Shown: positions 17,176 through 25,475 of the stretch, in pieces
Layout: the number at the start of each line of letters is the position of its first letter
Position numbering within the stretch: position 1 is the stretch's first letter
NCBI GenBank assembly: GCA_045592785.1
Contig: JAZNVL010000036.1
Span: 1-51,757 of the forward strand
From: RGIG8244 sp045592785
Lineage (GTDB): Bacteria; Verrucomicrobiota; Lentisphaeria; Victivallales; UBA1829
DNA length: 51,757 nucleotides
Direction: 5' to 3'
Notes under the pieces: model-generated
Seen by the model: only the letters and a program-made list of their open reading frames with translations
Told to the model about the DNA's origin: nothing
Databases searched by the model: none
Translations under genes and position numbers: made by a program

Positions 17176-18728
17176 TCGGCACCGCCTTTCCGTGCAAGTT
17201 CAGCCGCTTTCCGGTAATTTTCAGCGGCAATACGGGTCCATTCACGGCGAACGGCTGCCACTTCCGCCGGCGTACCGGAAAATGATTTTGCGGCGGCACC
17301 CGCTTCCGCATAAGAGAACGGCAGCTGCCGGATCAATGCCATAGCCTCCGGATTCTTCTCCGGTCCGCCGTTTTCTATGACAGCCTGCCATGCCGTCTGC
17401 AAATCATCCAGCGGGTCCAGCGCGATACATTTGATCAGCACACGGATCAGATTGAAATAACGTCCGGTCCACCCGCCATGATATTGGAATGTTCCGCTGG
17501 CGGCATACGGATCATACCCGGGGAGTACATTTTCCGCTTCCGGAATGGAGGCGATCACATCTTTCCGGACACAGGGCCGGAGCAGTGCGGAACGTTCCGG
17601 TCCGCCGGGAACACCCGGCTTTTTCATCCAGATGGACTGTCCTTCGGGCGAGAGCAGGAAATCCAGGAATTCTTCGGCGACGTTCCGGTTCGGAGCGCCG
17701 CGGAGAAGCTGGACCGGGTCTGCACTGATGGCGGATCCGTTTTCCGGCATGACATAAAAGAGACGGTCCGCACCGCCGGAAAGCTGTTTGGTGAACAAAG
17801 CTTCGGAGAATCCGTAGAAGTCGATACACATTCCGGCGGCGGCAGAGCCTGCGGAGACATCGCGGACGAGTTTTCCTGCGCTGTCGGTCACGCATCTGGC
17901 GTTGGCGGCGATGAGTTTAACGGTGAGGAAACCTTCTTCCCACCCTTTTGCCAGATCGGGATCATGTTGAAGCATCGCCTGCTGTATGATCATTTCGTAA
18001 CACTTGGTGACGGAACCCGATTTCGTGGGGTCTGCCACTTCCGTCTGACGGAACAGACGGGGATCCGCCAGATCACGCCAGTTTTTCGGCGGCGGCAGAT
18101 TCAGATCGCGGAACCGGTCCGGATTGTACGCCAACCCGAAGGAGGAAAGACATACGCCGTAATACCCGCCGTTTTCCGCACGGAGCTGTTCGCCGGAATG
18201 GAAACGGGGAAAGACATCGTCGGTAAACCATTCGGGATGCCGCTGTTCCACGCCGCCGGGGATCGCCATACCGTTCCGGGCGAACTTATTCTGGTCATAG
18301 GAACCGCCGCCGAAAAAGACGTCGATCCCGATCCCTTTCTCCATGGCAAGGAACGCCGCCCGTTCCGGTGATTTGCTCTTGGGATCTTTGAAATTCCGGG
18401 CGGTTTCCGGAGTCCATTTGCCCCCGGACTGTTCATATTCCTGCCGGAATACCGCTTCGAACCGGTCGGCGATGTACCGGACGATATCACTGGTCCCGCC
18501 CACATTCCGCCAGTCCAGGATCACATCCCGGTTGAATTTCTTCTGGTAATGACGGCGGAATGCGTGTTCAAATTCATACCGGATCTGTTCCGTATGGGGC
18601 GTGACGATGACCAGAGTATCGGCATCCCCGGTAATGGCGGCGGCTGCGGGTGCCGCCGGACGCAGGGCAAAGGGCAGGATCAGGAGGACTGCCAGGGGCA
18701 GTACAGCAAACAAAACTCGTTTCCACAT
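17172..18728 (-). CDS. ABC transporter substrate-binding protein (family 1-like)
   Basis: 518 residues. An N-terminal hydrophobic segment (MWKRVLFAVLPLAVLLILP) exports or anchors it. The mature part has a periplasmic-binding-protein fold: TLVIVTPHTEQIRYEFEHAF, GIGIDVFFGGGSYD, then LSSFGLAYNPDRF and LSPEGQSIWMKKPG, all typical of ferric-iron or phosphonate binding proteins. It is longer than usual (about 340 residues) owing to insertions. No lipobox cysteine is seen. It captures the ligand outside the inner membrane and hands it to the fused permease, whose start overlaps this stop. The start has GGAGAG upstream. Confidence 0.9.
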   Translation of the reverse strand: MWKRVLFAVLPLAVLLILPFALRPAAPAAAAITGDADTLVIVTPHTEQIRYEFEHAFRRHYQKKFNRDVILDWRNVGGTSDIVRYIADRFEAVFRQEYEQSGGKWTPETARNFKDPKSKSPERAAFLAMEKGIGIDVFFGGGSYDQNKFARNGMAIPGGVEQRHPEWFTDDVFPRFHSGEQLRAENGGYYGVCLSSFGLAYNPDRFRDLNLPPPKNWRDLADPRLFRQTEVADPTKSGSVTKCYEMIIQQAMLQHDPDLAKGWEEGFLTVKLIAANARCVTDSAGKLVRDVSAGSAAAGMCIDFYGFSEALFTKQLSGGADRLFYVMPENGSAISADPVQLLRGAPNRNVAEEFLDFLLSPEGQSIWMKKPGVPGGPERSALLRPCVRKDVIASIPEAENVLPGYDPYAASGTFQYHGGWTGRYFNLIRVLIKCIALDPLDDLQTAWQAVIENGGPEKNPEAMALIRQLPFSYAEAGAAAKSFSGTPAEVAAVRREWTRIAAENYRKAAELARKGGAE

Positions 18729-18734
18729 GGGGCA

Positions 18735-19805
18735 TCACTCTCCGGCTTTTTCCAGACATACCAGATGATCGGGGGAAATACCGACCTGCCAGGTGGACCC
18801 GGGCAGACGTTCCGGCGCAGCCTGTTCGCCCGCCTCAAAACGGAAAGAACCGCAGCAGAGTGTCATCTGTGTGATTTCGCCCAGATACATGCTTTCCCGT
18901 ACTTCCGCAGAGAAACGGTTCGGGACATCGGCAGAGGCATCCATCTTCACCGCTTCGGGACGGAACATCAGGTCATACATGCCGCCGGTTTCCGGAGGTG
19001 TCGCGCCGGGCGAAGCCAGAAGTACACCGCACTCCGTTTCAAAACGGTATTGTTCGCCTTCCGCACCGAGACAACGTCCGGGAAGGAAGTTCACATCCCC
19101 CAGGAAGGAAGCGGTGAAACGATCCGCAGGACGCTCATAAATCTGACGGGGTGTCCCGGTCTGACAGAAAACGCCATCCTTCATCACGGCGATGCGATCC
19201 GCCATGCCCAACGCTTCTCTGCGGTCGTGGGTGACATAGAGGACCGTGAGGCCGTGTTCTTTGCAGATGGATCGTATTTCCGAACGCATGAGGTCGCGGA
19301 GTTTGGCATCCAGATTGGAAAGCGGTTCGTCAAGAAGCAATACGGCGGGATCCAGGACCAATGCGCGTGCAAGAGCCACCCGCTGCTGCTGTCCGCCGGA
19401 GAGCGCCGTGACTTTCCGGGAAATGTATTCGGTCATCCGAACCGCCTCCAGGACCTGATTGACCCGGGTCCGGATCCCGGCGGCGGGGATCTTTCTTGCT
19501 TTCAAGCCGAACGCCACATTTTCGAATACATCCATGTGAGGCCAGAGTGCATAGTTCTGGAACACCATGGGCATATTACGTTTTTCCGGCGGCAGACCGA
19601 GGATGGATCTGCCATCCAGCAGGATGTCACCCCGGTCCGGCTCATACAGTCCGGCGGCGATCCGCAGGAGCGTGGACTTTCCGCATCCGGAAGGTCCCAG
19701 GAGGAAAAACATTTCCCCGGATTGGATGGTGAGATCCACGTTTTTGAGTACGGGATTCCCTTTTGTGAACGACTTTTCGATACCGGCAAGACGAAATTCA
19801 GCCAT
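18735..19805 (-). CDS. ABC transporter ATP-binding protein
   Basis: 356 residues. All nucleotide-binding motifs are present: Walker A GPSGCGKST, signature LSGGQQQRVALARAL, Walker B LLLDEPLSNLD, and the switch histidine in VTHDRREAL. The C-terminal 110 residues form a TOBE-type regulatory domain (MYDLMFRPEAVKM). It belongs to the group that powers iron(III), sulfate, spermidine or AEP importers. The start at 19805 has GGAGA eight bases ahead; an upstream in-frame TTG at 19820 lacks a site. It is 6 bases from the binding-protein gene and follows the AAA-TOPRIM gene by 21 bases, so all four appear to be one transcript. Confidence 0.94.
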   Translation of the reverse strand: MAEFRLAGIEKSFTKGNPVLKNVDLTIQSGEMFFLLGPSGCGKSTLLRIAAGLYEPDRGDILLDGRSILGLPPEKRNMPMVFQNYALWPHMDVFENVAFGLKARKIPAAGIRTRVNQVLEAVRMTEYISRKVTALSGGQQQRVALARALVLDPAVLLLDEPLSNLDAKLRDLMRSEIRSICKEHGLTVLYVTHDRREALGMADRIAVMKDGVFCQTGTPRQIYERPADRFTASFLGDVNFLPGRCLGAEGEQYRFETECGVLLASPGATPPETGGMYDLMFRPEAVKMDASADVPNRFSAEVRESMYLGEITQMTLCCGSFRFEAGEQAAPERLPGSTWQVGISPDHLVCLEKAGE

Positions 19806-19826
19806 GATATGATTCTCCAATATATT

Positions 19827-21332
19827 TCAACGCCGGAAGATCAGGGAACAGTAATCTTCTTTCAGTTCCCGCGGATTCCGGTAACGGTTCTCAACGTAAT
19901 AACGGTACAGTTTCTTCCGCACGAACTGTTCCGGTTCACTGGTGATCCGGGCAAGTCCGCGAACGATGAACGTGAGTTTATCTTTGCAGTCCGACCGGGA
20001 ATCGCCGCCGATATTGCGGTAACGCATATCGCCCATGATGGAGCCGAGGGGCAGATTCGGGTGCGAGAAGATCTTTGACAATGCTTTCCCGTGTTTCTGT
20101 ACGGATTGTTCCAGCAGGCGGATAACGCCCTGTTCCGGCGCGCAGGGTAGGAAATAGATGTTCCTGCGGTTCCGGGAAACGACATCAAAATGCGCGACCG
20201 AGGGATCCACCATGGCACGACGGACATGATGTTCCGCATCCCGGTCCAGCACGGCACGGCGTTTGACATAAGGCGGGAAGACTTTTGAGAGATTATCCAT
20301 GAGGATCACCACCTGCATGTACCCGCCCACAGGCATGATTTTGATGTACGGGAACTGAATATCCATGATCATGCGGAGTTTATCCATGATGGCTTCCAGA
20401 AGCATGGAAGCCTCCGGATCTTCCACCAGCAGCACGATTTCCGGCAGAATATCTTCCACGATCGCCATTTCACCGAGGATGGCGGCGGGGTAAACATCTC
20501 TCCGGCAGATCATGCACCCGGATTCATCGTTTTCCAGGAAAAGGATGTTCCGCGGATCACTGATACGGATCAGGCTCGCAGACTGGGTGGAGATCAGGAT
20601 CACATGATGCTGTTTCAGAGCCACATCGGAAAGATGATCCAGCAATCGTTTCTGGGCTTTCGGATGCAATGCCATTTCCGCTTCATCGATCAGGATCAGG
20701 GATGAGGGCGGCAGTTTTTCCAACTGGGAAAGCAGATGGAGTACCGCCCGTTCCCCCGCACTGAAATTGTTCTCACTGAAATAATAATCCTGTCCGCCGA
20801 GAAAACGGTGCACCAGAAAATATTCGTTCCCGTCCGACTGACTGCGGATGGTATGCAAATGATAAAAGCGGTCGTCATCGAAAATGGCGGCGGCACTTTT
20901 CGCGACAGTCTCCGGTGCCCGCTTGACATCCTGAATGGAAAACGTTTCGTCGGGCGCAGGATGGTGTTTTCTTCTTGCGCCGGTAAAGATGGTTCCGGCG
21001 AACCCGAATGCGGCAAACGTCTTTTCCCCGCTTTCCGGATCATGGACCTGCCATTTTCCCTCGCGGTAATGGTAGGTGGCATGGTATTCCTCCGCTTCGA
21101 ACCGGATGGTGCAATCGGCAAAGACATCCCCGGCACAGGAATCGCAGAAACAGATATCGGGGACAAAGAAGCGGTCGAGCGCGGTGGGATCCCCCAGGAG
21201 CGCAAGGCAGGAGAGGACAGTGGATTTCCCTGCCCCGTTGGCGCCGGTAAGCAGGAACGCACCTGCATGTTCCGGCAGATCGAAGTCAAGACATTCGATC
21301 CCGCGCAATTTTTCGATATGTAACTTCTTCAT
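19827..21332 (-). CDS. AAA ATPase with TOPRIM-like motifs (OLD-type)
   Basis: 501 residues. The ABC-type ATPase head shows Walker A GANGAGKST (30-38), signature FSAGE (190-194), Walker B LILIDEAE (212-219) and the switch ISTQS (247-251). The stretch between Walker A and signature is too short for a long coiled coil. A second part (about 295-420) has TOPRIM-like motifs: LLVEDPEAS with E304, VGGY at 335-338, and DRD at 363-365. OLD-family proteins of this design are ATP-dependent nucleases, several of them antiviral. The motifs here are divergent, so nuclease action is inferred. It leads an operon with an ABC importer, an odd partner. The promoter would place the transcript start at the ATG itself. 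Confidence 0.78.
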   Translation of the reverse strand: MKKLHIEKLRGIECLDFDLPEHAGAFLLTGANGAGKSTVLSCLALLGDPTALDRFFVPDICFCDSCAGDVFADCTIRFEAEEYHATYHYREGKWQVHDPESGEKTFAAFGFAGTIFTGARRKHHPAPDETFSIQDVKRAPETVAKSAAAIFDDDRFYHLHTIRSQSDGNEYFLVHRFLGGQDYYFSENNFSAGERAVLHLLSQLEKLPPSSLILIDEAEMALHPKAQKRLLDHLSDVALKQHHVILISTQSASLIRISDPRNILFLENDESGCMICRRDVYPAAILGEMAIVEDILPEIVLLVEDPEASMLLEAIMDKLRMIMDIQFPYIKIMPVGGYMQVVILMDNLSKVFPPYVKRRAVLDRDAEHHVRRAMVDPSVAHFDVVSRNRRNIYFLPCAPEQGVIRLLEQSVQKHGKALSKIFSHPNLPLGSIMGDMRYRNIGGDSRSDCKDKLTFIVRGLARITSEPEQFVRKKLYRYYVENRYRNPRELKEDYCSLIFRR

Positions 21333-21338
21333 GCCATA

Positions 21339-21367
21339 ACTATACGCCCTGAAAAGAAAAAATGCAA
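21339..21367 (-). promoter_or_regulatory. Promoter of the AAA-TOPRIM/ABC unit, probably leaderless
   Basis: Read on the minus strand: TTGCAT (21362-21367), 17 bases, TATAGT (21339-21344). The expected transcript start is 6-7 bases further, at or next to the ATG at 21332, and no Shine-Dalgarno precedes that ATG. Confidence 0.7.
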
Positions 21368-21408
21368 GATAAATATTGTATTTTTTATAAAAAAATCATT
21401 TTGCATCT

Positions 21409-21479
21409 TGAAATGAAATGTTTTTGTGCTACTTTACCCGTGATCGTACACACATTTTCAACAACTTTGTCATATACTA
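21409..21479 (+). promoter_or_regulatory. Possible promoter of the zinc-ribbon gene
   Basis: TTGAAA at 21409-21414, 16 bases, then TACTTT is the best-spaced pair. TATACT around 21474 is a better -10 box but has no matching -35 box. A promoter is needed in this 164-base divergent gap; which one is used is unclear. Confidence 0.4.
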
Positions 21480-21496
21480 CGGAAAGGAGTCCGGCA

Positions 21497-23854
21497 ATGC
21501 CAGAGTTCAACATGCCATGCCCACATTGCAATGCCGCAATCACGGTCCGCGAAGACCAGAATGGACAGATCATTACCTGTATGGAGTGCGGTAAAACAGT
21601 TCATGCCGTCAAGCCGGAGGAAAGCAGCGATTCCTCTTTTTTCCTCTGTTCCTGTTCCGAATGTTCCAAAGTATTCCGTGTGCCGCAGGAAAAAGACGGT
21701 ACGGAAATGCCCTGTCCCTTCTGCAAAAAAAATATATTCGTTTTCCCGGCCGTGATCCGGAACTGTCCGTTCTGCAAAGAAGAAACACCGGTGGAAGAAA
21801 CGGTTTGTTCGGTTTGCGGGAAGGGACTGCCGCCTTTTGCCGCGGATCCGCTGGAAACGCCGGAAGTCGCCGAACGTTCGGAAGAAGAAAAAGCCGCCGC
21901 ACAGGCTGCGGTATTGGGCGAAAAAGTCTCGGATTCCGATTTTGAGGGCTTTGAATCCTTCGAAAAGCCGGAAGAACCGGAGGAACCGGAAGTCGCCGAA
22001 CTCATCAAGATCAAAGTGCAATGGCGTTCTCCCAGTTTCATGTATATCGTCGCCGGGGTCCTTTTCCTGATCCTGGCATGTGAGATCGCAGGGGCAGCCG
22101 TTGTGTTCTTCCAGGGACAGCAGACGAAAGCGGAACTTCCCCGTAAGTTCAACGAGGAGATCCGGAAACTGGAACAGAACAAAGCCCGGGCAAGACAGAG
22201 TGTGGATGACACCCGCAAGAAAATCAATGAACAGATCCGGCTGGATGAAGCAGCGGAAGCGGTCCGGTACAACGAAGCATTGATGGCGGAAGCGGCAAAA
22301 CTGGCAGAAACGAAACTGCCCTATCCTCCGATCCCGGAAGCTCCCGCGCCCGCCGAAAATGCTAATGGGGAAAATCAGCAGCCCGCTCCCGAAGGCGAAG
22401 CACCGCAGTCTGCCCCCGAAGCCCCGAAAAAGGAACCGTTCCTGAAGGAAAATCCCTTCCAGTTCTATCTGGATGCGTTGAAAAAGTATGACCGTGCGGA
22501 TGAAGATACCCGGATGAAAGCAGTCGGGATGCTCTGTGCGCGCATGAAACAGATCCTCGACGAAATCAAGGAAGAACGCCGTTTCGAACGGGTCTCCGTT
22601 GTGCAGGAAGCGATCGCACCGTTTGCAGATGCCGGCTATGAAGTCTCGGAAGTAAACGAAGCGGCGGAACTTGTTCTGGAATTTGAACAGGAAGAAAAAG
22701 AACGCATCGAACAGGCGAAAAAAGATGCGGAACGCCGTGCCCGTGAACAGAAAGAAGCAGCAAAACGGCAGAAGATCGAAGCACAGAAAGAATTCCGGAG
22801 CAATCAGGAACTGTTGCAGGACCTTCACAGCAATCTGAAAGCGGTGGAAGATAAACTTACCTTCGTGGATGTCCGCCCCGCGATCATGCAGGCAAAGATC
22901 TCGGAAGTGTTTTTCACGAAAACAACCGATCCCAACGGAAAAATCGTTCCGCTGAAGCAGTTGTTGGATATTCTTTCCAATGACTTTGAAATCAAATCCT
23001 CCAAGGCTGAAGCCGAAAAGCTTTTGAACGAGCGGTACGAGGCGATCGAAGCAGAGATCCGGAAACAATTCCCGGAAGATACGATCCGCAAGAATGCGGA
23101 AAAAGAAGCAGCAGAAAAATATCCGGAGATCGCACGCGGTCAGAGAATCCCCGTGACCTACATAGAAGGCAATGCCAAGTATCATTATACCGGACAGCTG
23201 ATCCGGGTCGATGAAAAATCCGTGGCGATCGGCTCCCGTACGTTCACCTGGGACAAACTGGATGATGATTCCCGGAAACGTCTGCATCCGCAGGAACGGA
23301 AAGATGCGATCGCCGCACATATTTCTGCCGCCATTGCGAAATGCAACCGGGAACAGGATATGTACCGGGAAAAACGCAGAAACGAAGAAGTCAACAAACT
23401 GATGGTCAATGGCGTTCTGCTGGATGGACTGGAAGTTTACTCGGTATCCTCCTTCTGCGAAAAGATGTACCCGGTAGCCAGAGAACTCCATGAGGTCCGT
23501 GTCGAAATCCGCAAGGTGTTGAGCCAGATGTATAAGTATTACCTGAAACCGGGCTCCAAAGGCGAAAAGGCGTTTGTGGAAGGTTTGAACGAAGAATTCG
23601 GGGTGAACAACCGGTCCAATATCGGGAAAGCCATTGCGTTCTACAAAGAAGCAGCAAAATATAAATGTACGGATGCACAGGTCCGGCTGGGTGATATTTA
23701 TTCCGCGCCCCGTGATGCCGAACTGGGCGTGGAACCGAACCGTCGGGAAGCCATGCGTTATTACAAAATGGCGCAGGAAAAGAGTTCCTATGCCAAGACA
23801 AAGTTCCGTGAAATGCAGGAACAGAACCGTAAAAACAAAAAGAGCAAGAAATAA
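21497..23854 (+). CDS. Zinc-ribbon / transmembrane / coiled-coil / Sel1 protein
   Basis: 785 residues of unknown function. Three zinc ribbons open the protein: CPHC with CMEC (C8, C11, C28, C31), CSEC with CPFC, and CPFC with CSVC. An acidic linker follows, then one membrane segment near residues 181-205 (FMYIVAGVLFLILACEIAG). After that comes a long charged coiled coil interrupted by a proline/alanine-rich stretch (PIPEAPAPAEN), and a C-terminal Sel1-like repeat (DAQVRLGDIYSAPRDAELG to AMRYYKMAQ). The zinc ribbons should be cytoplasmic and the coiled coil outside, or the reverse. The start at 21497 has AAAGGAGT six bases ahead. The next gene is a short version of the same design. Confidence 0.85.
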   Translation: MPEFNMPCPHCNAAITVREDQNGQIITCMECGKTVHAVKPEESSDSSFFLCSCSECSKVFRVPQEKDGTEMPCPFCKKNIFVFPAVIRNCPFCKEETPVEETVCSVCGKGLPPFAADPLETPEVAERSEEEKAAAQAAVLGEKVSDSDFEGFESFEKPEEPEEPEVAELIKIKVQWRSPSFMYIVAGVLFLILACEIAGAAVVFFQGQQTKAELPRKFNEEIRKLEQNKARARQSVDDTRKKINEQIRLDEAAEAVRYNEALMAEAAKLAETKLPYPPIPEAPAPAENANGENQQPAPEGEAPQSAPEAPKKEPFLKENPFQFYLDALKKYDRADEDTRMKAVGMLCARMKQILDEIKEERRFERVSVVQEAIAPFADAGYEVSEVNEAAELVLEFEQEEKERIEQAKKDAERRAREQKEAAKRQKIEAQKEFRSNQELLQDLHSNLKAVEDKLTFVDVRPAIMQAKISEVFFTKTTDPNGKIVPLKQLLDILSNDFEIKSSKAEAEKLLNERYEAIEAEIRKQFPEDTIRKNAEKEAAEKYPEIARGQRIPVTYIEGNAKYHYTGQLIRVDEKSVAIGSRTFTWDKLDDDSRKRLHPQERKDAIAAHISAAIAKCNREQDMYREKRRNEEVNKLMVNGVLLDGLEVYSVSSFCEKMYPVARELHEVRVEIRKVLSQMYKYYLKPGSKGEKAFVEGLNEEFGVNNRSNIGKAIAFYKEAAKYKCTDAQVRLGDIYSAPRDAELGVEPNRREAMRYYKMAQEKSSYAKTKFREMQEQNRKNKKSKK

Positions 23855-23877
23855 TCTTCAACTGAGGAATTTTTGAT

Positions 23878-24276
23878 ATGGCTGAAAAAATCATTTGTCC
23901 CAATTGCGAAAAGGAAGTTGAGATCCCGGAAGAAAACCTGAAACAATTCCCCTGTCCGGAATGTTTTCAGGCTGTCATGCCACCGCCGAAACCCTTGACA
24001 AAACAATGGATCATCGTTGCCGCCATTGCCGGCGTTCTTCTGCTCATTGCAGCAGCTATGCCCGTCGTTATCAACATGATCCAGGCTTCCGTCGATAAGG
24101 AATGTCAGAAGATCGAAAACGATTTCAATGCGAAAAAGAACGCGATCAATCAGGACATCAACAAGTATAATCAGGACGTGCAGAAACTGGAGGCAGAAGA
24201 AGCCGAACGCCAGAAGCAGAAGGCGGAACGGGATGCCCAGTGGGAAAAAGATAAAGCGGCTCCCGCCCCGCAATAA
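23878..24276 (+). CDS. Small zinc-ribbon / transmembrane / coiled-coil protein
   Basis: 132 residues of unknown function. One N-terminal zinc ribbon (CPNC and CPEC), one membrane segment (WIIVAAIAGVLLLIAAAMPVV), a coiled coil rich in K, E, Q and N, and an AAPAPQ tail. It has the same order of parts as the 785-residue protein 24 bases upstream and is probably co-transcribed with it (GAGGA before the ATG). The two may form a membrane assembly through their coiled coils; that is an inference. Confidence 0.85.
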   Translation: MAEKIICPNCEKEVEIPEENLKQFPCPECFQAVMPPPKPLTKQWIIVAAIAGVLLLIAAAMPVVINMIQASVDKECQKIENDFNAKKNAINQDINKYNQDVQKLEAEEAERQKQKAERDAQWEKDKAAPAPQ

Positions 24277-24290
24277 TTTTCTGCGGATGG

Positions 24291-24318
24291 TTGATTTTTC
24301 CGAAAAATGCTGTATATT
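24291..24318 (+). promoter_or_regulatory. Promoter of the TrmH-type methyltransferase
   Basis: TTGATT (24291-24296), 16 bases, TATATT (24313-24318) with TG two bases upstream. The gene starts 21 bases further. Confidence 0.75.
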
Positions 24319-24338
24319 ACAGCGAAAGGAAACGTAAT

Positions 24339-25157
24339 ATGAGCAGCATACTTCTGACCAGTTTAAAAAATCCGAAAGTCAAAAACGCATTCTCCCTGCG
24401 GGATCGCAAGGAACGGGATAAACAGGGTGTCACGCTCCTGGAGGGGTATCGGGAACTCTCCCGCGCTCTCGCCGTAAATATTCCGATCCATGAGACTTAC
24501 TATTGTCCGGAACTCTTTCTCGGTCAGAACGAACCGGAGTTGTTGCGGAATCTGGAAAACGCCGGTTCCGAACTCTATGAGTGTTCCAAAGAAGTGCTGT
24601 GCAAACTGGCATACCGGGACAGACCGGAAGGGCTGATCGCCATCGCCACCATGAAACGGAAAGGTCTGGCGGATATCCCGGCAAAGTCCACGGGACTTTA
24701 TCTTGTGGCGGAAACCATTGAAAAACCGGGGAATCTGGGATCCATTCTGCGCAGTGCAGATGCCGTGGGCGCAACCGCGGTCATCGTCTGCGACAAACGG
24801 ACCGACCTGTTCAATCCCAATGTGATCCGGGCAAGTACCGGCGCGATCTTCTCCGTTCCGCTGGCAGAAGCGACCTCCGAAGAAGCCCTTGCCTGGCTGC
24901 GTGAACTGGGCGTCCGCACACTGGCGGCGACTCCCCATACCGATCTTTATCATACCGATGTGGATATGAAAAACGGGATCGCCATCGTTGTGGGCGCGGA
25001 ACAATACGGTCTGACGCCGTTCTGGATGGATTCCGCCGACTGTAAAGTCCTGATCCCCATGCTGGGGCGTATGGACAGTCTCAATGTGGCAACAGCAGCG
25101 ACCATTCTGCTTTACGAAGCAGCACGGCAGCGGGATTGGAAAACCGATCTCAATTAA
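24339..25157 (+). CDS. TrmH/SpoU family RNA 2'-O-methyltransferase
   Basis: 272 residues. An N-terminal substrate-binding part (LTSLKNPKVKNAFSLRDRKE, with RPEGLIA at its end) precedes the SPOUT knot domain. The three SpoU motifs are intact: NLGSILRSADAVGA, IVVGAEQYGL, and LIPMLGRMDSLNVATAA. Enzymes of this kind use S-adenosylmethionine to methylate a ribose in 23S rRNA or tRNA. The target nucleotide cannot be told. The start at 24339 has AAAGGA; an in-frame ATG at 24291 lies in the promoter. It converges on the small zinc-ribbon gene with only 12 bases between and no visible hairpin. Confidence 0.94.
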   Translation: MSSILLTSLKNPKVKNAFSLRDRKERDKQGVTLLEGYRELSRALAVNIPIHETYYCPELFLGQNEPELLRNLENAGSELYECSKEVLCKLAYRDRPEGLIAIATMKRKGLADIPAKSTGLYLVAETIEKPGNLGSILRSADAVGATAVIVCDKRTDLFNPNVIRASTGAIFSVPLAEATSEEALAWLRELGVRTLAATPHTDLYHTDVDMKNGIAIVVGAEQYGLTPFWMDSADCKVLIPMLGRMDSLNVATAATILLYEAARQRDWKTDLN

Positions 25158-25169
25158 CAGTTCCGACCG

Positions 25170-25442
25170 TCAGAACGAAGGAAACTGGTTATCCTTCACA
25201 GCAGTGGGGGAAACGCCCTGTCTGCGCACCCAGCCCTGTACCACACGGTCGATCACAAAATCTTCCATGGCGGCATCCTGCGGGAACGCGTAGTCGCAGA
25301 ATGGACACCGGTAATAGAACTCGATGTCCATCTGGTGCAGATGTTCTTTGCACTTCGGGCAGACAAGGAAGCGTTCGTTGAACACCGAATCACTGTTCTC
25401 ATCCACGCCGAAAATCCATTTTTGACTTTCGTTGTTATCCAT
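25170..25442 (-). CDS. Small zinc-ribbon protein
   Basis: 90 residues of unknown function. One zinc ribbon is seen as CPKC and CPFC about 20 residues apart, followed by an acidic helix (DAAMEDFVIDRVVQGWV). No signal or membrane segment. It begins 33 bases after the phosphomannomutase stop, so it is probably the last gene of that unit, although its Shine-Dalgarno is weak. It may be a small nucleic-acid- or protein-binding adaptor. Confidence 0.72.
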   Translation of the reverse strand: MDNNESQKWIFGVDENSDSVFNERFLVCPKCKEHLHQMDIEFYYRCPFCDYAFPQDAAMEDFVIDRVVQGWVRRQGVSPTAVKDNQFPSF

Positions 25443-25475
25443 AATGGGGCAAAACGTCTTCCGTTTAGAGAAAGA

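Noticed and set aside
21470..23491. A 673-codon open frame on the minus strand opposite the zinc-ribbon gene
   Set aside because: Very high phenylalanine and arginine content is the reverse of the Glu/Lys-rich coiled coil; no family features.
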